A DNA stretch of 64,000 bases from an uncultured Ruminococcus sp. (GTDB lineage: Bacteria; Bacillota; Clostridia; Lachnospirales; Lachnospiraceae), in the NCBI GenBank assembly GCA_900066355.1, contig FMEL01000001.1, positions 120,852 through 184,851 of the forward strand. The letters are read 5' to 3'. A program made the translations under genes and the position numbers. Below are positions 51,356-59,895 of this stretch, in pieces (the first letter of the stretch is position 1; the number at the start of each line of letters is the position of its first letter). The notes beneath the pieces are model-generated. The model made no database searches. It saw only the letters and a program-made list of their open reading frames with translations, and was not told where the DNA came from.

Positions 51356-52066
51356 CTATTGCACCTGTTGCTCAATCACCATTGCCTCAGTCTCTCTCCT
51401 GTATCTTTCACGTTCAACCTTAAAAAGCCACTCCATTTTATTCCGATACATCTCCGCAAAATCATCATTTTTGCCAGCATTGTTGTATATATTTTTTAGA
51501 TATCTTTCATACATAGCCTGATTCTCTGCATGTATATAAAATGGCGTCAGAAAATTATTGATACACTGCATATATGATATCAAAGATGCTGTTCTGCTGT
51601 CACCTCCATACTGAATAAATCGAATATGAAAATCCGTTATATCCTGCCGAATTGTCGGGTTACCGGCCTCTGGCTCCCGCGCATACGCTGATATGAGGTG
51701 TTTTAAATTCTCTTGCATATGTAACGGTGTACCGGGATATAATCGACTATGCATCTCCGCTACATACTCCGCCGTTATCAGCTCATCCATATTATCAATA
51801 CAAAATTTCAACGCATTAAAACAACCGTCAACCTCAATAATGTCTTTTGCAACAAAAATTTCTTCAGGATTATCTGCCCAAAAATATCCAGAATCATAAA
51901 TCCTGACGACATTTGCCTCTGATATTTTCCCACCATTCCTACTGATAGAATGAAAGGCAAATTTTTTCTGCGTATAATCGAAAACGCCTTCCTTACCGCC
52001 TCTGCTCGTTACACATGCACACTCGAACATCAGATACCGCCGCAGCTCCATAATATAATGACTCAT
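51356..52066 (-). CDS. Fic-like protein with altered active-site motif
   Basis: The 236 aa protein has a Fic-domain layout: EVDGCFNALKFCIDN near residue 78, ITAEYVAEMHSRLYPGT, then FHIRFIQYGGDSRTASLISY where the HxFxxGNGRxxR motif should be, and FLTPFYIHAENQAMYERYL. The catalytic His is displaced and the GNG is GDS, so AMP-transfer activity is doubtful. Family assignment is moderate. Confidence 0.5.
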   Translation of the reverse strand: MSHYIMELRRYLMFECACVTSRGGKEGVFDYTQKKFAFHSISRNGGKISEANVVRIYDSGYFWADNPEEIFVAKDIIEVDGCFNALKFCIDNMDELITAEYVAEMHSRLYPGTPLHMQENLKHLISAYAREPEAGNPTIRQDITDFHIRFIQYGGDSRTASLISYMQCINNFLTPFYIHAENQAMYERYLKNIYNNAGKNDDFAEMYRNKMEWLFKVERERYRRETEAMVIEQQVQ

Positions 52067-52107
52067 ATGTAAACACCTCCTTTATGCTGATTATAGCATA
52101 AAAGAAA

Positions 52108-52126
52108 GCCGGGGCAAAACCCCGGC
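52108..52126 (-). terminator. Terminator upstream of the Fic-like gene
   Basis: A perfect 7 bp stem GCCGGGG/CCCCGGC with a 5 nt loop is followed on the minus strand by TTTCTTTTATG. It ends transcription from the 54 aa gene or further upstream. Confidence 0.8.
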
Positions 52127-52235
52127 AATATCAACCGATGCCACACCGATGTCACAGCCATTGGCAAATTCATTTCAATATATAGTTATCATCCGTTATA
52201 ACTACTTACTCTCTTTTTTCTCTGCCTTTTTTATT

Positions 52236-52400
52236 TCATCTCACCGCTCTATCCGCAGCTCTCAAATAATCCATAAAAATTTTTGTTGCAATCTTTTTAT
52301 CTTTCGCAAAAATAATCTGCTCTATTACTTCTGGCTTCCCATTAAATTTACATTCATATTTACCAGTTTTAAGCATTTCAATCGTAAATTCTCCACACAT
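52236..52400 (-). CDS. 54 aa element protein
   Basis: A short frame (MCGEFTIEMLKTGKYECKFN...) with an AGGAGG site encodes a small alpha-beta protein. No known family; likely real because of the ribosome site and position before a terminator. Confidence 0.55.
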   Translation of the reverse strand: MCGEFTIEMLKTGKYECKFNGKPEVIEQIIFAKDKKIATKIFMDYLRAADRAVR

Positions 52401-52470
52401 ATCTTACACCTCCTAAAGCCCATCGCTCTTGCAATATCAATACCTAATGTTATGACAATAATTATACCAC

Positions 52471-53103
52471 TTAGCCTTTATATAATCCGAATCTATAAAT
52501 ATCTTCATTAACATGGTCATAAAGTTCATCTACGCATATCCACTCATCGTACCATGCTTTTTCAAAATATTCTTCCTCTTCATTTTCATACGCATCCAGT
52601 AACTCATCCTTTAATTCCAGTTTCTCTTCACTTTCTACTTCATTGCCAAACTCCAACATATCAATGTCTGCGCATTTACTTAACCACTCAATAAATTCTT
52701 CTTTTCTTGACGAAAACTCAATAAGTTCAAAATCTGCGTTGCTATAAAATTTATGATATAAAAGTTCTACCATGTCATCCCAGTTCCATGGAATTTCAAC
52801 ATTTTCAAAGAATTCTTCCGGTTGTGCTTCTATGTACCGGATGATTCCTTCCATGATTGCCGTACAGTTTGCATCTCTTTTATCATCTCCACCTCTGGCA
52901 TTTGCGGTCAGTTTCCTTGCTTCAGATATAATCCATGGTTTTTCATAGTTGCTTTGTTCCATGTCTCTAATAATCATGTAACTATCTTCATACCAGCTTT
53001 TAATATCATCTATAAGTTGCTCTTTTATTTTTAATAATTCTTCATTCATAACATTTTCCTCCTTTGTAGTAATATTTTCTGTTGTTGAATTTGTATCTTT
53101 CAT
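52471..53103 (-). CDS. Acidic 210 aa element protein with two possible starts
   Basis: Two starts, 53103 (AAGGAG) and 53049 (GGAGG), both have good ribosome sites, giving 210 or 192 aa. The protein is very acidic and helical (ENEEEEYFEKAWYDEWICVDEL) with several Trp. Strong negative charge recalls DNA mimics or antirestriction proteins of mobile elements, but no family match is claimed. Confidence 0.6.
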   Translation of the reverse strand: MKDTNSTTENITTKEENVMNEELLKIKEQLIDDIKSWYEDSYMIIRDMEQSNYEKPWIISEARKLTANARGGDDKRDANCTAIMEGIIRYIEAQPEEFFENVEIPWNWDDMVELLYHKFYSNADFELIEFSSRKEEFIEWLSKCADIDMLEFGNEVESEEKLELKDELLDAYENEEEEYFEKAWYDEWICVDELYDHVNEDIYRFGLYKG

Positions 53104-53255
53104 ACTCTTTTCTCCTTTGTCGTTAAACTTTATGCCGTTTTCTCCAGTTCTTTTTTTCTTACACATATACTATGCCGAATTTTTTTTCTGACTGCGATGA
53201 AATTTTTATTTTTTTCATACTTAATATGACAAATAAAAAAGATCATAAATTTCAA

Positions 53256-53281
53256 TCAAAAAAGACAGTCTTGCGACTGCC
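53256..53281 (-). terminator. Terminator left of the toxin locus
   Basis: GACAGTC-TTGC-GACTGCC (53264-53281) forms a stem with one mismatch and is followed on the minus strand by TTTTTT. It insulates the 210 aa gene from antisense transcription from the toxin-antitoxin locus. Confidence 0.6.
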
Positions 53282-53328
53282 TTCTCATCAAAATGATGTT
53301 ATATACTACATTACAAAAATATTTACTA

Positions 53329-53397
53329 TTGCGACCATATTTACATCCTGCTATAATCTATCACATGAGTGCTACCATAACGGTAGGCGGTTAGTCC
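53329..53397 (+). promoter_or_regulatory. Toxin mRNA promoter and 5' repeat element
   Basis: Plus-strand TTGCGA (53329-53334), 17 nt, TATAAT (53352-53357). Ten nt later starts GAGTGCTACC...GGTTAGTCC (53367-53397), which recurs in inverted form at 53623-53648, so both the toxin mRNA and the antisense RNA begin with nearly the same sequence. Confidence 0.7.
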
Positions 53398-53472
53398 TTC
53401 TCCAGAGGGACTGTGACCCTCTGATTACATAGAAACCTGAAAAGGAATCCACTGGAAAGGAGGGCTAAGCCA

Positions 53473-53571
53473 TTGAGTATTGTAGATTTCATTGCAGTAG
53501 TAAGCTTCGGCTTAACCTGCTTTAGTATCGGATACACATTCGGTAAGGATAATAATAAGACACAAAAATAG
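53473..53571 (+). CDS. Type I toxin-like 32 aa membrane peptide (TTG start)
   Basis: From a TTG behind an AGGAGG site with 9 nt spacing the frame reads MSIVDFIAVVSFGLTCFSIG and ends GKDNNKTQK: one membrane helix and a basic tail. This form is typical of 'holin-like' type I toxins common in Clostridia. It has its own promoter, a stable hairpin leader (CAGAGGG/CCCTCTG) and a terminator, and an opposing promoter on the other side. Confidence 0.75.
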   Translation: MSIVDFIAVVSFGLTCFSIGYTFGKDNNKTQK

Positions 53572-53608
53572 CCGCCCCACGTCTGGTAAACTGAAGCGGC
53601 AATTTTTG
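53571..53608. terminator. Bidirectional terminator of the toxin-antitoxin locus
   Basis: GCCGC (53571-53575) pairs with GCGGC (53596-53600), with AATTTTTG on the plus-strand side and TATTTTTG on the minus-strand side, so transcripts from both directions end here. Confidence 0.65.
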
Positions 53609-53655
53609 TCTATTCATATATTGGACTAACCGTCTATCGGTAGCACTCTCTTTCT
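53571..53655 (-). ncRNA. Candidate antisense RNA (antitoxin)
   Basis: Minus-strand promoter TTGACA (53690-53685), 17 nt, TACTAT (53667-53662) would start an RNA near 53655 that reads through GAGTGCTACC...GGTTAGTCC and ends at the shared terminator. It is about 85 nt, overlaps the toxin mRNA 3' end, and has a 5' element identical in plan to that of the toxin mRNA. Confidence 0.6.
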
Positions 53656-53725
53656 ATTAACATAGTATCATTTCTTCTGATAAATGTCAAAATTTTTTTT
53701 TCTATTGCATCTTTCTGTACTCACA

Positions 53726-54904
53726 TTATTTGACTTTTACACGTTTATAACCGGATGCCTTTGATTTCAATACTTTTGAACCAGATTTTCTGATAGATAC
53801 AACTTTGTAATAATAATTCTTTCTGCTCTTTAAAGATTTCTTATCTGTATAATAGGTTCTTCCTGTTACTGTTGCCACTTTCTTATATTTTCCACGTGGA
53901 CTGGTTGCACGATATACATAATAGCCGGTTGCATTACTTGCCTTTTTCCAACGAACCGTTGCTTTGCGCTTGCCTGCTTTAATTGATGTAATCTTGGTTA
54001 CAGAAGGTTTCTTGACGGTGGCTGGTTTCTTTGTAGAACTTGTTGATGGTTTTACATTAGTATTGGAAGAGCTGATAATCGGGGTAGTGGCAAGCTGTAA
54101 ATGGTAGATATCACCTATTGCCCCGCCATAACCACTCCAAACTTTGACAATCAAATCTCCAGAACATTTATCTACGGTTAAAGTTTCATTTGTATCCAAA
54201 TCATATCTTCCCAAGGATTTTCTGCTATTATATTCTATTAATTCAATTCTCCATATTTCAGGATTTGATACTGTATCGTCTATCGTAAATCTCAAAGAAA
54301 GTTTATTATTTCCATTCAATTTAAAACGATACCAATCCACATCATCACGGCAATACAACTTTCCTGTATAAATTTTATTCGCATATACAATATTTGCATT
54401 TGAAAGAGATTTGTCACCATAATACCTTTCTTGTTCCCATGAATCTGATGGTGTATGGCTAACTTTTAAATTATATGAAAACGCAACGCTATAACCATGA
54501 GACTGATTTAGTCTTATATAATATTTTCCAGGTGCAAGCCCAATTTTATAATTCTTTGAATTAGTATAAAAATATGCCAGTTGATGTCTATTTGCATCTT
54601 CCAAACTCACAGCCCATGTATAGTCTTCATATGTATTCTCAGCATCTCTAGCAATTTCAATTTGTGATACTCCACTCTGTGAAATAGTAAATTGGTACCA
54701 GTCCTGATCATTTCCCTGTACTGTCCCCTTCATCCACATATTCAGTGGCAACTGGTTCGCCTGTGCTGGATTGTCATTCGGTTCACTCTCCTGCAGCATC
54801 GCTGCTTCTGTCTTTACTGACGGTGAAAATGCCACTACACACAGTGCCATCGTCAGACCCGTAAATATAAGTTTCGTAAGTTTTTTCACTCTTTCTCCTA
54901 CCAT
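53726..54904 (-). CDS. Secreted PPC/FN3 protein
   Basis: The 392 aa protein has a signal peptide (LTKLIFTGLTMALCVVAFSPSV), two PPC-like beta domains at about 35-150 and 165-275 (ESEPNDNPAQANQLPLN..., WYQFTISQSG, DWYRFKLNGN), a Ser/Thr/Lys linker and a fibronectin type III domain (VRWKKASNATGYYVYRATSP). Probably an exported cell-surface protein. It is the last gene of the third ECF operon. Confidence 0.7.
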   Translation of the reverse strand: MVGERVKKLTKLIFTGLTMALCVVAFSPSVKTEAAMLQESEPNDNPAQANQLPLNMWMKGTVQGNDQDWYQFTISQSGVSQIEIARDAENTYEDYTWAVSLEDANRHQLAYFYTNSKNYKIGLAPGKYYIRLNQSHGYSVAFSYNLKVSHTPSDSWEQERYYGDKSLSNANIVYANKIYTGKLYCRDDVDWYRFKLNGNNKLSLRFTIDDTVSNPEIWRIELIEYNSRKSLGRYDLDTNETLTVDKCSGDLIVKVWSGYGGAIGDIYHLQLATTPIISSSNTNVKPSTSSTKKPATVKKPSVTKITSIKAGKRKATVRWKKASNATGYYVYRATSPRGKYKKVATVTGRTYYTDKKSLKSRKNYYYKVVSIRKSGSKVLKSKASGYKRVKVK

Positions 54905-54959
54905 AACTTTCCTCTCCTTCTGGATAATTTATATATGAATTTTCATATATCTATGTTAA

Positions 54960-55436
54960 TCATGAACCGAATGTCATAGAAACAACTTTGCCATTCTTTA
55001 CTTTTAACCTGACAGATAGACCATTTAATCTTTTACAACACCTTAATGCTCTTGTCTTCGAAATCCGATAATTTCCATCAATCTCTGCTGTATAATACTT
55101 TGTCGCAGAAGTTAACTTAAACGTTCTCTTTCCATATTTCTGGAAGTTCTTTTTCGAATAAGTAAATGGAATCTTCTTAGCCTTGGAAAATGAACCATAA
55201 AACGTAACGGAATTTTTATTATAGGTGGCTTTTGTCGTTCCCGGCAGCCAGTACTTGCTATTACCACTTCTGCCACCTCTTTTGTGATTCAGCAAAGTGG
55301 CATAATATGTAGTTCCTGATGATTTTTTTGCTGCTGCCTGCACTGATTCTGTGTTCATGCATCCTATTACAATTCCAATTGAAAGAATCACTGCCATAAT
55401 TTTTAAAACTATATTAAATCCCTTCTGTTTCTTCAT
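54960..55436 (-). CDS. Secreted protein with C-terminal RLNGL module
   Basis: The 158 aa protein has a signal peptide with a lipobox-like GCMNT and a C-terminal module (SVTFYGSFSKAK..., LRCCKRLNGLSVRLKVKNGKVVSMTFGS). The same module ends the 262 aa protein at 57.6 kb. Function unknown; it is exported and likely acts at the envelope. Confidence 0.65.
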   Translation of the reverse strand: MKKQKGFNIVLKIMAVILSIGIVIGCMNTESVQAAAKKSSGTTYYATLLNHKRGGRSGNSKYWLPGTTKATYNKNSVTFYGSFSKAKKIPFTYSKKNFQKYGKRTFKLTSATKYYTAEIDGNYRISKTRALRCCKRLNGLSVRLKVKNGKVVSMTFGS

Positions 55437-55456
55437 ACTGATTTCCTCCTCTGCTC

Positions 55457-55855
55457 TTATAAATATTGTTTTGCATTCTGGCGCTCTTTATATAAATTGA
55501 GTGCATCCAATGCCATTGGAATAAATGGAAATACAAGCTGTACTCCGAGTACAAAACCACCTGCAATTACTGCAATAACAACATCGAATAATACAAATGG
55601 TGTCAGCAGATATCCCCATTTAAAAGCTCCTTTTACATATTTCAATGCTTTAAAGATACTTCCAGTTATCACCATCAATGCTATACCGCCGATCAGATAG
55701 ATGTCTCCCCAAAATGACGGTAATACGATTCCTGCAATTTCTTCAATTAATACAAGAATCAGAAGATATGCTGCTGTTCCAATTGCTGCCCCTGCTTTAA
55801 ATTTAAACTTCAGGTTTGTGTTCTCCAGATAATTTTTTGCTGCTGTTGTTTCCAT
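55457..55855 (-). CDS. Small polytopic membrane protein
   Basis: The 132 aa protein has about four membrane helices and a basic C-terminus (LYKERQNAKQYL). It is the first gene behind the third ECF-type promoter, 88 nt away. No family is recognised. Confidence 0.6.
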   Translation of the reverse strand: METTAAKNYLENTNLKFKFKAGAAIGTAAYLLILVLIEEIAGIVLPSFWGDIYLIGGIALMVITGSIFKALKYVKGAFKWGYLLTPFVLFDVVIAVIAGGFVLGVQLVFPFIPMALDALNLYKERQNAKQYL

Positions 55856-55951
55856 AGTAAAATCCTCCTGTTATTTTATACTTTTTTATAATTGCTACCT
55901 GAATACTCATTTTCAGGTTGATTTTCCTTCTTTTTCCTCCTTTCTACTCTA

Positions 55952-55978
55952 TAGACGATTGAAAACAGCAGCAGGTTT
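55952..55978 (-). promoter_or_regulatory. ECF-type promoter P3
   Basis: Minus strand: AAAACCT (with AACCT at 55977-55973), 15 nt, CGTCTATAG (CGTCTA 55957-55952). Same -35, -10 and 15 nt spacing as the copies at 60.07 and 62.5 kb. It drives 55855, 55436 and 54904. Confidence 0.75.
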
Positions 55979-56036
55979 TATCTTTTTTTAATTTTTTATA
56001 TTTTTTGAAACTTACATAATCCTTTTTCTAAATTTC

Positions 56037-56567
56037 TCAGTGTTTTTTCAAAATATCCATCATTCCTTCACACACGATTTTAATTTCAGGAATGAAACAT
56101 ATAGCCATTGGAATACAGATAAAGATATTCCATAAAAATTTTGGAAGAATTTCATCTGCTACTCCTATTACAACAAACCAGACTGCAAATAAAAGATACA
56201 GCCGAAAACCTCCATGCACATGGTCCACATGAGGTCTATAAGTATAAAATCTTTTTCCTTCCGCTCTTGCATATGCTTCCTGTACTTCCTTGTCTGACTC
56301 GATGCTTACACCATGAAAAAGATAAAGATTTACAGGATAAAAAGCAACCATCCATTTAAAACCTGACCTTGCATAATTAATGTGAGGAAAGAACTGCTGC
56401 GCCAACTCATCTGGTGTCAGCAGACATAACAGCCATATGATAAAATACCACATCAGCCACCCCAGAATTACATCCAGAATTTTCCGTCTCGTCGTTACAG
56501 AAGATACCGTCAACATTAAATCATCCCATCTGTTTTCAAAAAAATTCTTTATTTTTCCCATTTCCAT
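56037..56567 (-). CDS. Polytopic membrane protein
   Basis: The 176 aa protein has about four hydrophobic segments (ILGWLMWYFIIWLLCLL, YLLFAVWFVVIG...) and a charged middle (KEVQEAYARAEGKRFY). It is the last gene of the second ECF operon, 26 nt after the zinc-ribbon membrane protein. Unknown function. Confidence 0.6.
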   Translation of the reverse strand: MEMGKIKNFFENRWDDLMLTVSSVTTRRKILDVILGWLMWYFIIWLLCLLTPDELAQQFFPHINYARSGFKWMVAFYPVNLYLFHGVSIESDKEVQEAYARAEGKRFYTYRPHVDHVHGGFRLYLLFAVWFVVIGVADEILPKFLWNIFICIPMAICFIPEIKIVCEGMMDILKKH

Positions 56568-56593
56568 ATTCCCTTTTCTTCATTTCAATTTTT

Positions 56594-57547
56594 TTAATTC
56601 ATATAGTATCCAATATTATTCCAGTTGCTTATAATATAAAGAATATCTTTACCTAATGCCACAACTATAAGTAATGCAATAATCAATGTACATATCTTGG
56701 CAATAAAAAACGCAATGGCTTTTTTGTCTTCATTCATTTCAACAACATGCATATAAGCTGCAAACTCAACATAAACGCCCAACAAAACTAATGCAGTTCC
56801 AATGCCCAATGCAATCACATCAACAAACTTGAATAATATCACTGTTACTAAAATTGTTGCCAAATCGTATACCGCACGTGTACCCACAACTGCATACATT
56901 GCATTTTTAGAAGCATTTCCCTTAAATACTCCATTGAAAACTCTCAGCAGTGCTGTTTCCAGCCAGTCCGCTCCTAATGTAACAGCTACCATCATTAACA
57001 ACACATTACCATACGGTATCTCTATCCATCCTTGCAGCTTTTTACCAATAGAAACTGCCACAAGCAGTATAATAACGGTCAATACCACCGATTTTGTGAC
57101 AATCATCTTTAATCCGTCATTTCCGGCATCGTTTTCTGCCATCTCTGTTGCATGAGATACAGGTTTTTTGAGTGTACACAGCATTTTTTTACCAATCTCT
57201 TTTATAGTTCCTGCCGCCTGTGTTCCCTTTTCCTTCGCCCATTCAGCATCCTTTTCATTCAGATGAACATCCTTAAATACTTTCTTTTTCTGCGTTTTCT
57301 CATCGTCTGCTGCCTGAGCATGTGCCTGTGTCGGTTCTGACTGCGATGTCTGCTCCTGCTTCGACTGTTCTGTTTTCGTTTGTTCCGGTTTCACTATGTA
57401 TTCTTCAAATTGTTTTTCTCCTGGCTGTTCTACCTGCATTTTCTTTACCTGTGCAGTATCAGCCTGCATATGCGGTGCCTGTGTTTTCTGTGTACAGGTA
57501 CACACTTCTCCGTCTTCCAGTTTTTTTCCACATTTTGTACAATACAT
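56594..57547 (-). CDS. Zinc-ribbon membrane protein
   Basis: The 317 aa protein starts with a short zinc knuckle (CTKCGKKLEDGEVCTCT), then a Gln/Thr-rich linker and five membrane helices from about residue 150 (VVLTVIILLVAVSIGKK...). The zinc part should face the cytoplasm. It belongs to the second ECF operon. Confidence 0.7.
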   Translation of the reverse strand: MYCTKCGKKLEDGEVCTCTQKTQAPHMQADTAQVKKMQVEQPGEKQFEEYIVKPEQTKTEQSKQEQTSQSEPTQAHAQAADDEKTQKKKVFKDVHLNEKDAEWAKEKGTQAAGTIKEIGKKMLCTLKKPVSHATEMAENDAGNDGLKMIVTKSVVLTVIILLVAVSIGKKLQGWIEIPYGNVLLMMVAVTLGADWLETALLRVFNGVFKGNASKNAMYAVVGTRAVYDLATILVTVILFKFVDVIALGIGTALVLLGVYVEFAAYMHVVEMNEDKKAIAFFIAKICTLIIALLIVVALGKDILYIISNWNNIGYYMN

Positions 57548-57598
57548 ATTCTTTCCTCCCTATATTTGTATCACTATCATTCATCTCCAAATTACTTT

Positions 57599-58387
57599 TT
57601 AAGAACCAAATGACATTTCATCAATTTTTCCATCTGTTACTTTGAGCCTTACTCCCAATCCATTCAAACGCTGACATGTACGTAATGCATCTTCTTTTGA
57701 CCATAGATATTTTTCATCCTGCTCCCAACCACAATATTCCGTCTGTGGAGTCAATTCAAATGTATACGTTCCATCAGACAAAACATCATATGCCGCAAAA
57801 TCATCTGATTCAGATTTACTGAATGTTCCATAAAACGTGATAGAACTTTCATCATATTCAACTGCCTTTATCACTCCATGAGTTGAGCTGTCAGAATTTG
57901 GATTTAATACTGCTGAGTAATACCCGGATTCCATCACAGGCTCATTTGTCTCCGGCTGATTCTCTGTCTGAACCTGCTGATCCGTTTCAGAATTATCATT
58001 TGCCTTTGCTGCATTCGCTTTTGCTTCCGCAGCAGTTTCTCTAACACTTTCTGCAACATCCTGATGATTTGCCAGATATGCATCCCATCCACCTTCATAT
58101 GATACTTCCGGAGGAACATACACATCCTCTTGTTCTCCATCATCCACATACGAATAGGAATCCGTATCTTCTGTATCTTCTCCTACATCGATCTGCTGAA
58201 CTGCCTCTTCCTCTTCTGCGTCTGCTTCCTGTCCCTGATTCGTGTCATTCTTATATACCACCTTCATCTTACTCTGGCCAAAAGGAAGTTTATCTGCATT
58301 TTTTACTGCACCATATCCAATGCCTCCGGCCACGATCACACCGGCAAGTATCCATGATGCCACTTTTTTTCCCTTCATCTTCTTCAC
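57599..58387 (-). CDS. Membrane-anchored extracytoplasmic protein with RLNGL module
   Basis: The 262 aa protein has one N-terminal membrane helix (KKVASWILAGVIVAGGIGYGAV) followed by KNADKLPF, an acidic linker and a C-terminal module (ITFYGTFSKSE..., LRTCQRLNGLGVRLKVTDGKIDEMSFGS). The membrane segment closely matches that of the sigma-factor protein (VASLILTGAVGVGGITYGLV, KNWDRLPF). Confidence 0.65.
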   Translation of the reverse strand: MKKMKGKKVASWILAGVIVAGGIGYGAVKNADKLPFGQSKMKVVYKNDTNQGQEADAEEEEAVQQIDVGEDTEDTDSYSYVDDGEQEDVYVPPEVSYEGGWDAYLANHQDVAESVRETAAEAKANAAKANDNSETDQQVQTENQPETNEPVMESGYYSAVLNPNSDSSTHGVIKAVEYDESSITFYGTFSKSESDDFAAYDVLSDGTYTFELTPQTEYCGWEQDEKYLWSKEDALRTCQRLNGLGVRLKVTDGKIDEMSFGS

Positions 58388-58402
58388 CCCATTCCTTTCC
58401 AG

Positions 58403-59872
58403 CTACTTGATTGCCAGTTCTCCACCATTCAGTCTCAATTCCTCATCCATCATCAGGCTTGCATTCGCCTCCACAATAGACGGAAGTCCCTGCGCATCAA
58501 ATACTTCCGGTGATACCGTTTCCTGATACCATGATGTAGACTTAAAATAATCTGCCAGTTCCTGATTCTTAAATCCACGGCCCATACGTGCCATCATTTC
58601 ATTTCGTGCAAAGCTGAGACCTCTTGCACTCAGATTTGCAATATCTGAATAGGTAAGTTCTCGATTCAAACTGTCTGGAATAATATATTCCGGATCTGTT
58701 CCCGTAATCTGACCATCTTTGTAGAAATCACTTCGTAAAGCCGGACCAGATTCCACATTTACCGCTGTCCCGGATGTATCAGCCTGTGTAGCAGCCTCTG
58801 CCGGAGCAGGTGTAGCCGTCGGCATCGGGGTCGGACTTGCAACCGGAGCAGTCGTTGGGGTCGGACTTGGGCTCGGAATCGGAGTCGGTGTTGGCTCAGC
58901 TAAGCCAGACACCACTATATCCTTACTGGTTTGCGTTACATATATAGCATCTTCGTTCCAAAGATCATTTGTATCCGTCTGCAGTTCAACCGTTATTACA
59001 TCCCCATTTGACAAGTTATCTTCTTCATCAACGTAATACTCTAATGTTTTTCCAACTTTATCATTGGGATTCTCTAATTCAACGGTTCCCTCACCGTTTA
59101 CTCCTTTAAATGTAACTTTAAGATTTTCAAAGGGATCATACTCTGTAACTTTCTCCAATCCTTCTACTTTATAATCTTTTAAATCTTTGAATTCATATCC
59201 AAACGCAGCCTCTAATACATCTTCCAGTTCCTGGCTGTTACATTCAAATGTAACTGTCTGGCCATTTTTCAGTTGCCCATTCGGTGAAATCGTATAAAAA
59301 TTATTTTCCAGTGCATCACACATCGTTTCAACCGGATCATAATCCTGGAAAGCCTCTATAATCGTATCCGCATAATCCGAATCCTGCTGTTCCTCTGCCC
59401 ATTTTCTTGCAGAAGCCTCATTCAATGTCAGTTTGTCTTTATACTCTTTCTCAAACTCCTCAGAATCAAATGTCAGCTCAGCAAAGCCATTTCCATTATA
59501 CCCTCTCAATGTCAGTGTATAAAATTTATTCAGATCTATCATCTTTTTATTTTGATGCACATAAAAGAATCCTCCTGCGGCTACCGCCACAACTACAACA
59601 GGTACGATCACTTTACCGGCACCTGATTTTTTGCGTTTTTTCGGATCTGGTTTCGGTAAATTTCGCGGAGCTTTATCATGTACGCTCGCCCCAAGCTGTT
59701 CTCTGTATGCTTTTGGCTGTACTTTTTCCTGAGGCATTTTTCTGGTTGCACTTTTTTCCTGCTTCTCCTGTACATCATTTGTTACCGAAATATCCTGTGG
59801 TAATCTCGTTCCACAGTTCGGGCAAAAAGCCTCTGGATTTTTAATCTCAATTCCACAATTTGGACAGAACAT
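58403..59872 (-). CDS. Zinc-ribbon, transmembrane, YARHG-domain protein
   Basis: The 489 aa protein has a double CxxC zinc ribbon (CPNCGIEIKNPEAFCPNCG) at residues 3-21, one membrane helix at about 88-107 (VIVPVVVVAVAAGGFFYVH), tandem repeats of an extracellular domain (TLTLRGYNGNGFAELTFD..., LKVTFKGVNGEGTVELENP), a Pro/Thr linker and a C-terminal YARHG domain (LSFARNEMMARMGRGFKNQELADYF). YARHG domains occur in envelope proteins of unknown function. It is the second gene behind P2. Confidence 0.75.
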   Translation of the reverse strand: MFCPNCGIEIKNPEAFCPNCGTRLPQDISVTNDVQEKQEKSATRKMPQEKVQPKAYREQLGASVHDKAPRNLPKPDPKKRKKSGAGKVIVPVVVVAVAAGGFFYVHQNKKMIDLNKFYTLTLRGYNGNGFAELTFDSEEFEKEYKDKLTLNEASARKWAEEQQDSDYADTIIEAFQDYDPVETMCDALENNFYTISPNGQLKNGQTVTFECNSQELEDVLEAAFGYEFKDLKDYKVEGLEKVTEYDPFENLKVTFKGVNGEGTVELENPNDKVGKTLEYYVDEEDNLSNGDVITVELQTDTNDLWNEDAIYVTQTSKDIVVSGLAEPTPTPIPSPSPTPTTAPVASPTPMPTATPAPAEAATQADTSGTAVNVESGPALRSDFYKDGQITGTDPEYIIPDSLNRELTYSDIANLSARGLSFARNEMMARMGRGFKNQELADYFKSTSWYQETVSPEVFDAQGLPSIVEANASLMMDEELRLNGGELAIK

Positions 59873-59895
59873 TTTTTTCTCCCCCCTGTATCTTC

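Noticed and set aside
44389..53268. 11 bp direct repeat AAAAAAGACAG at both ends of the second element as att site
   Set aside because: Mostly homopolymer, one copy is part of a terminator, so it is likely chance; no longer repeat was found.
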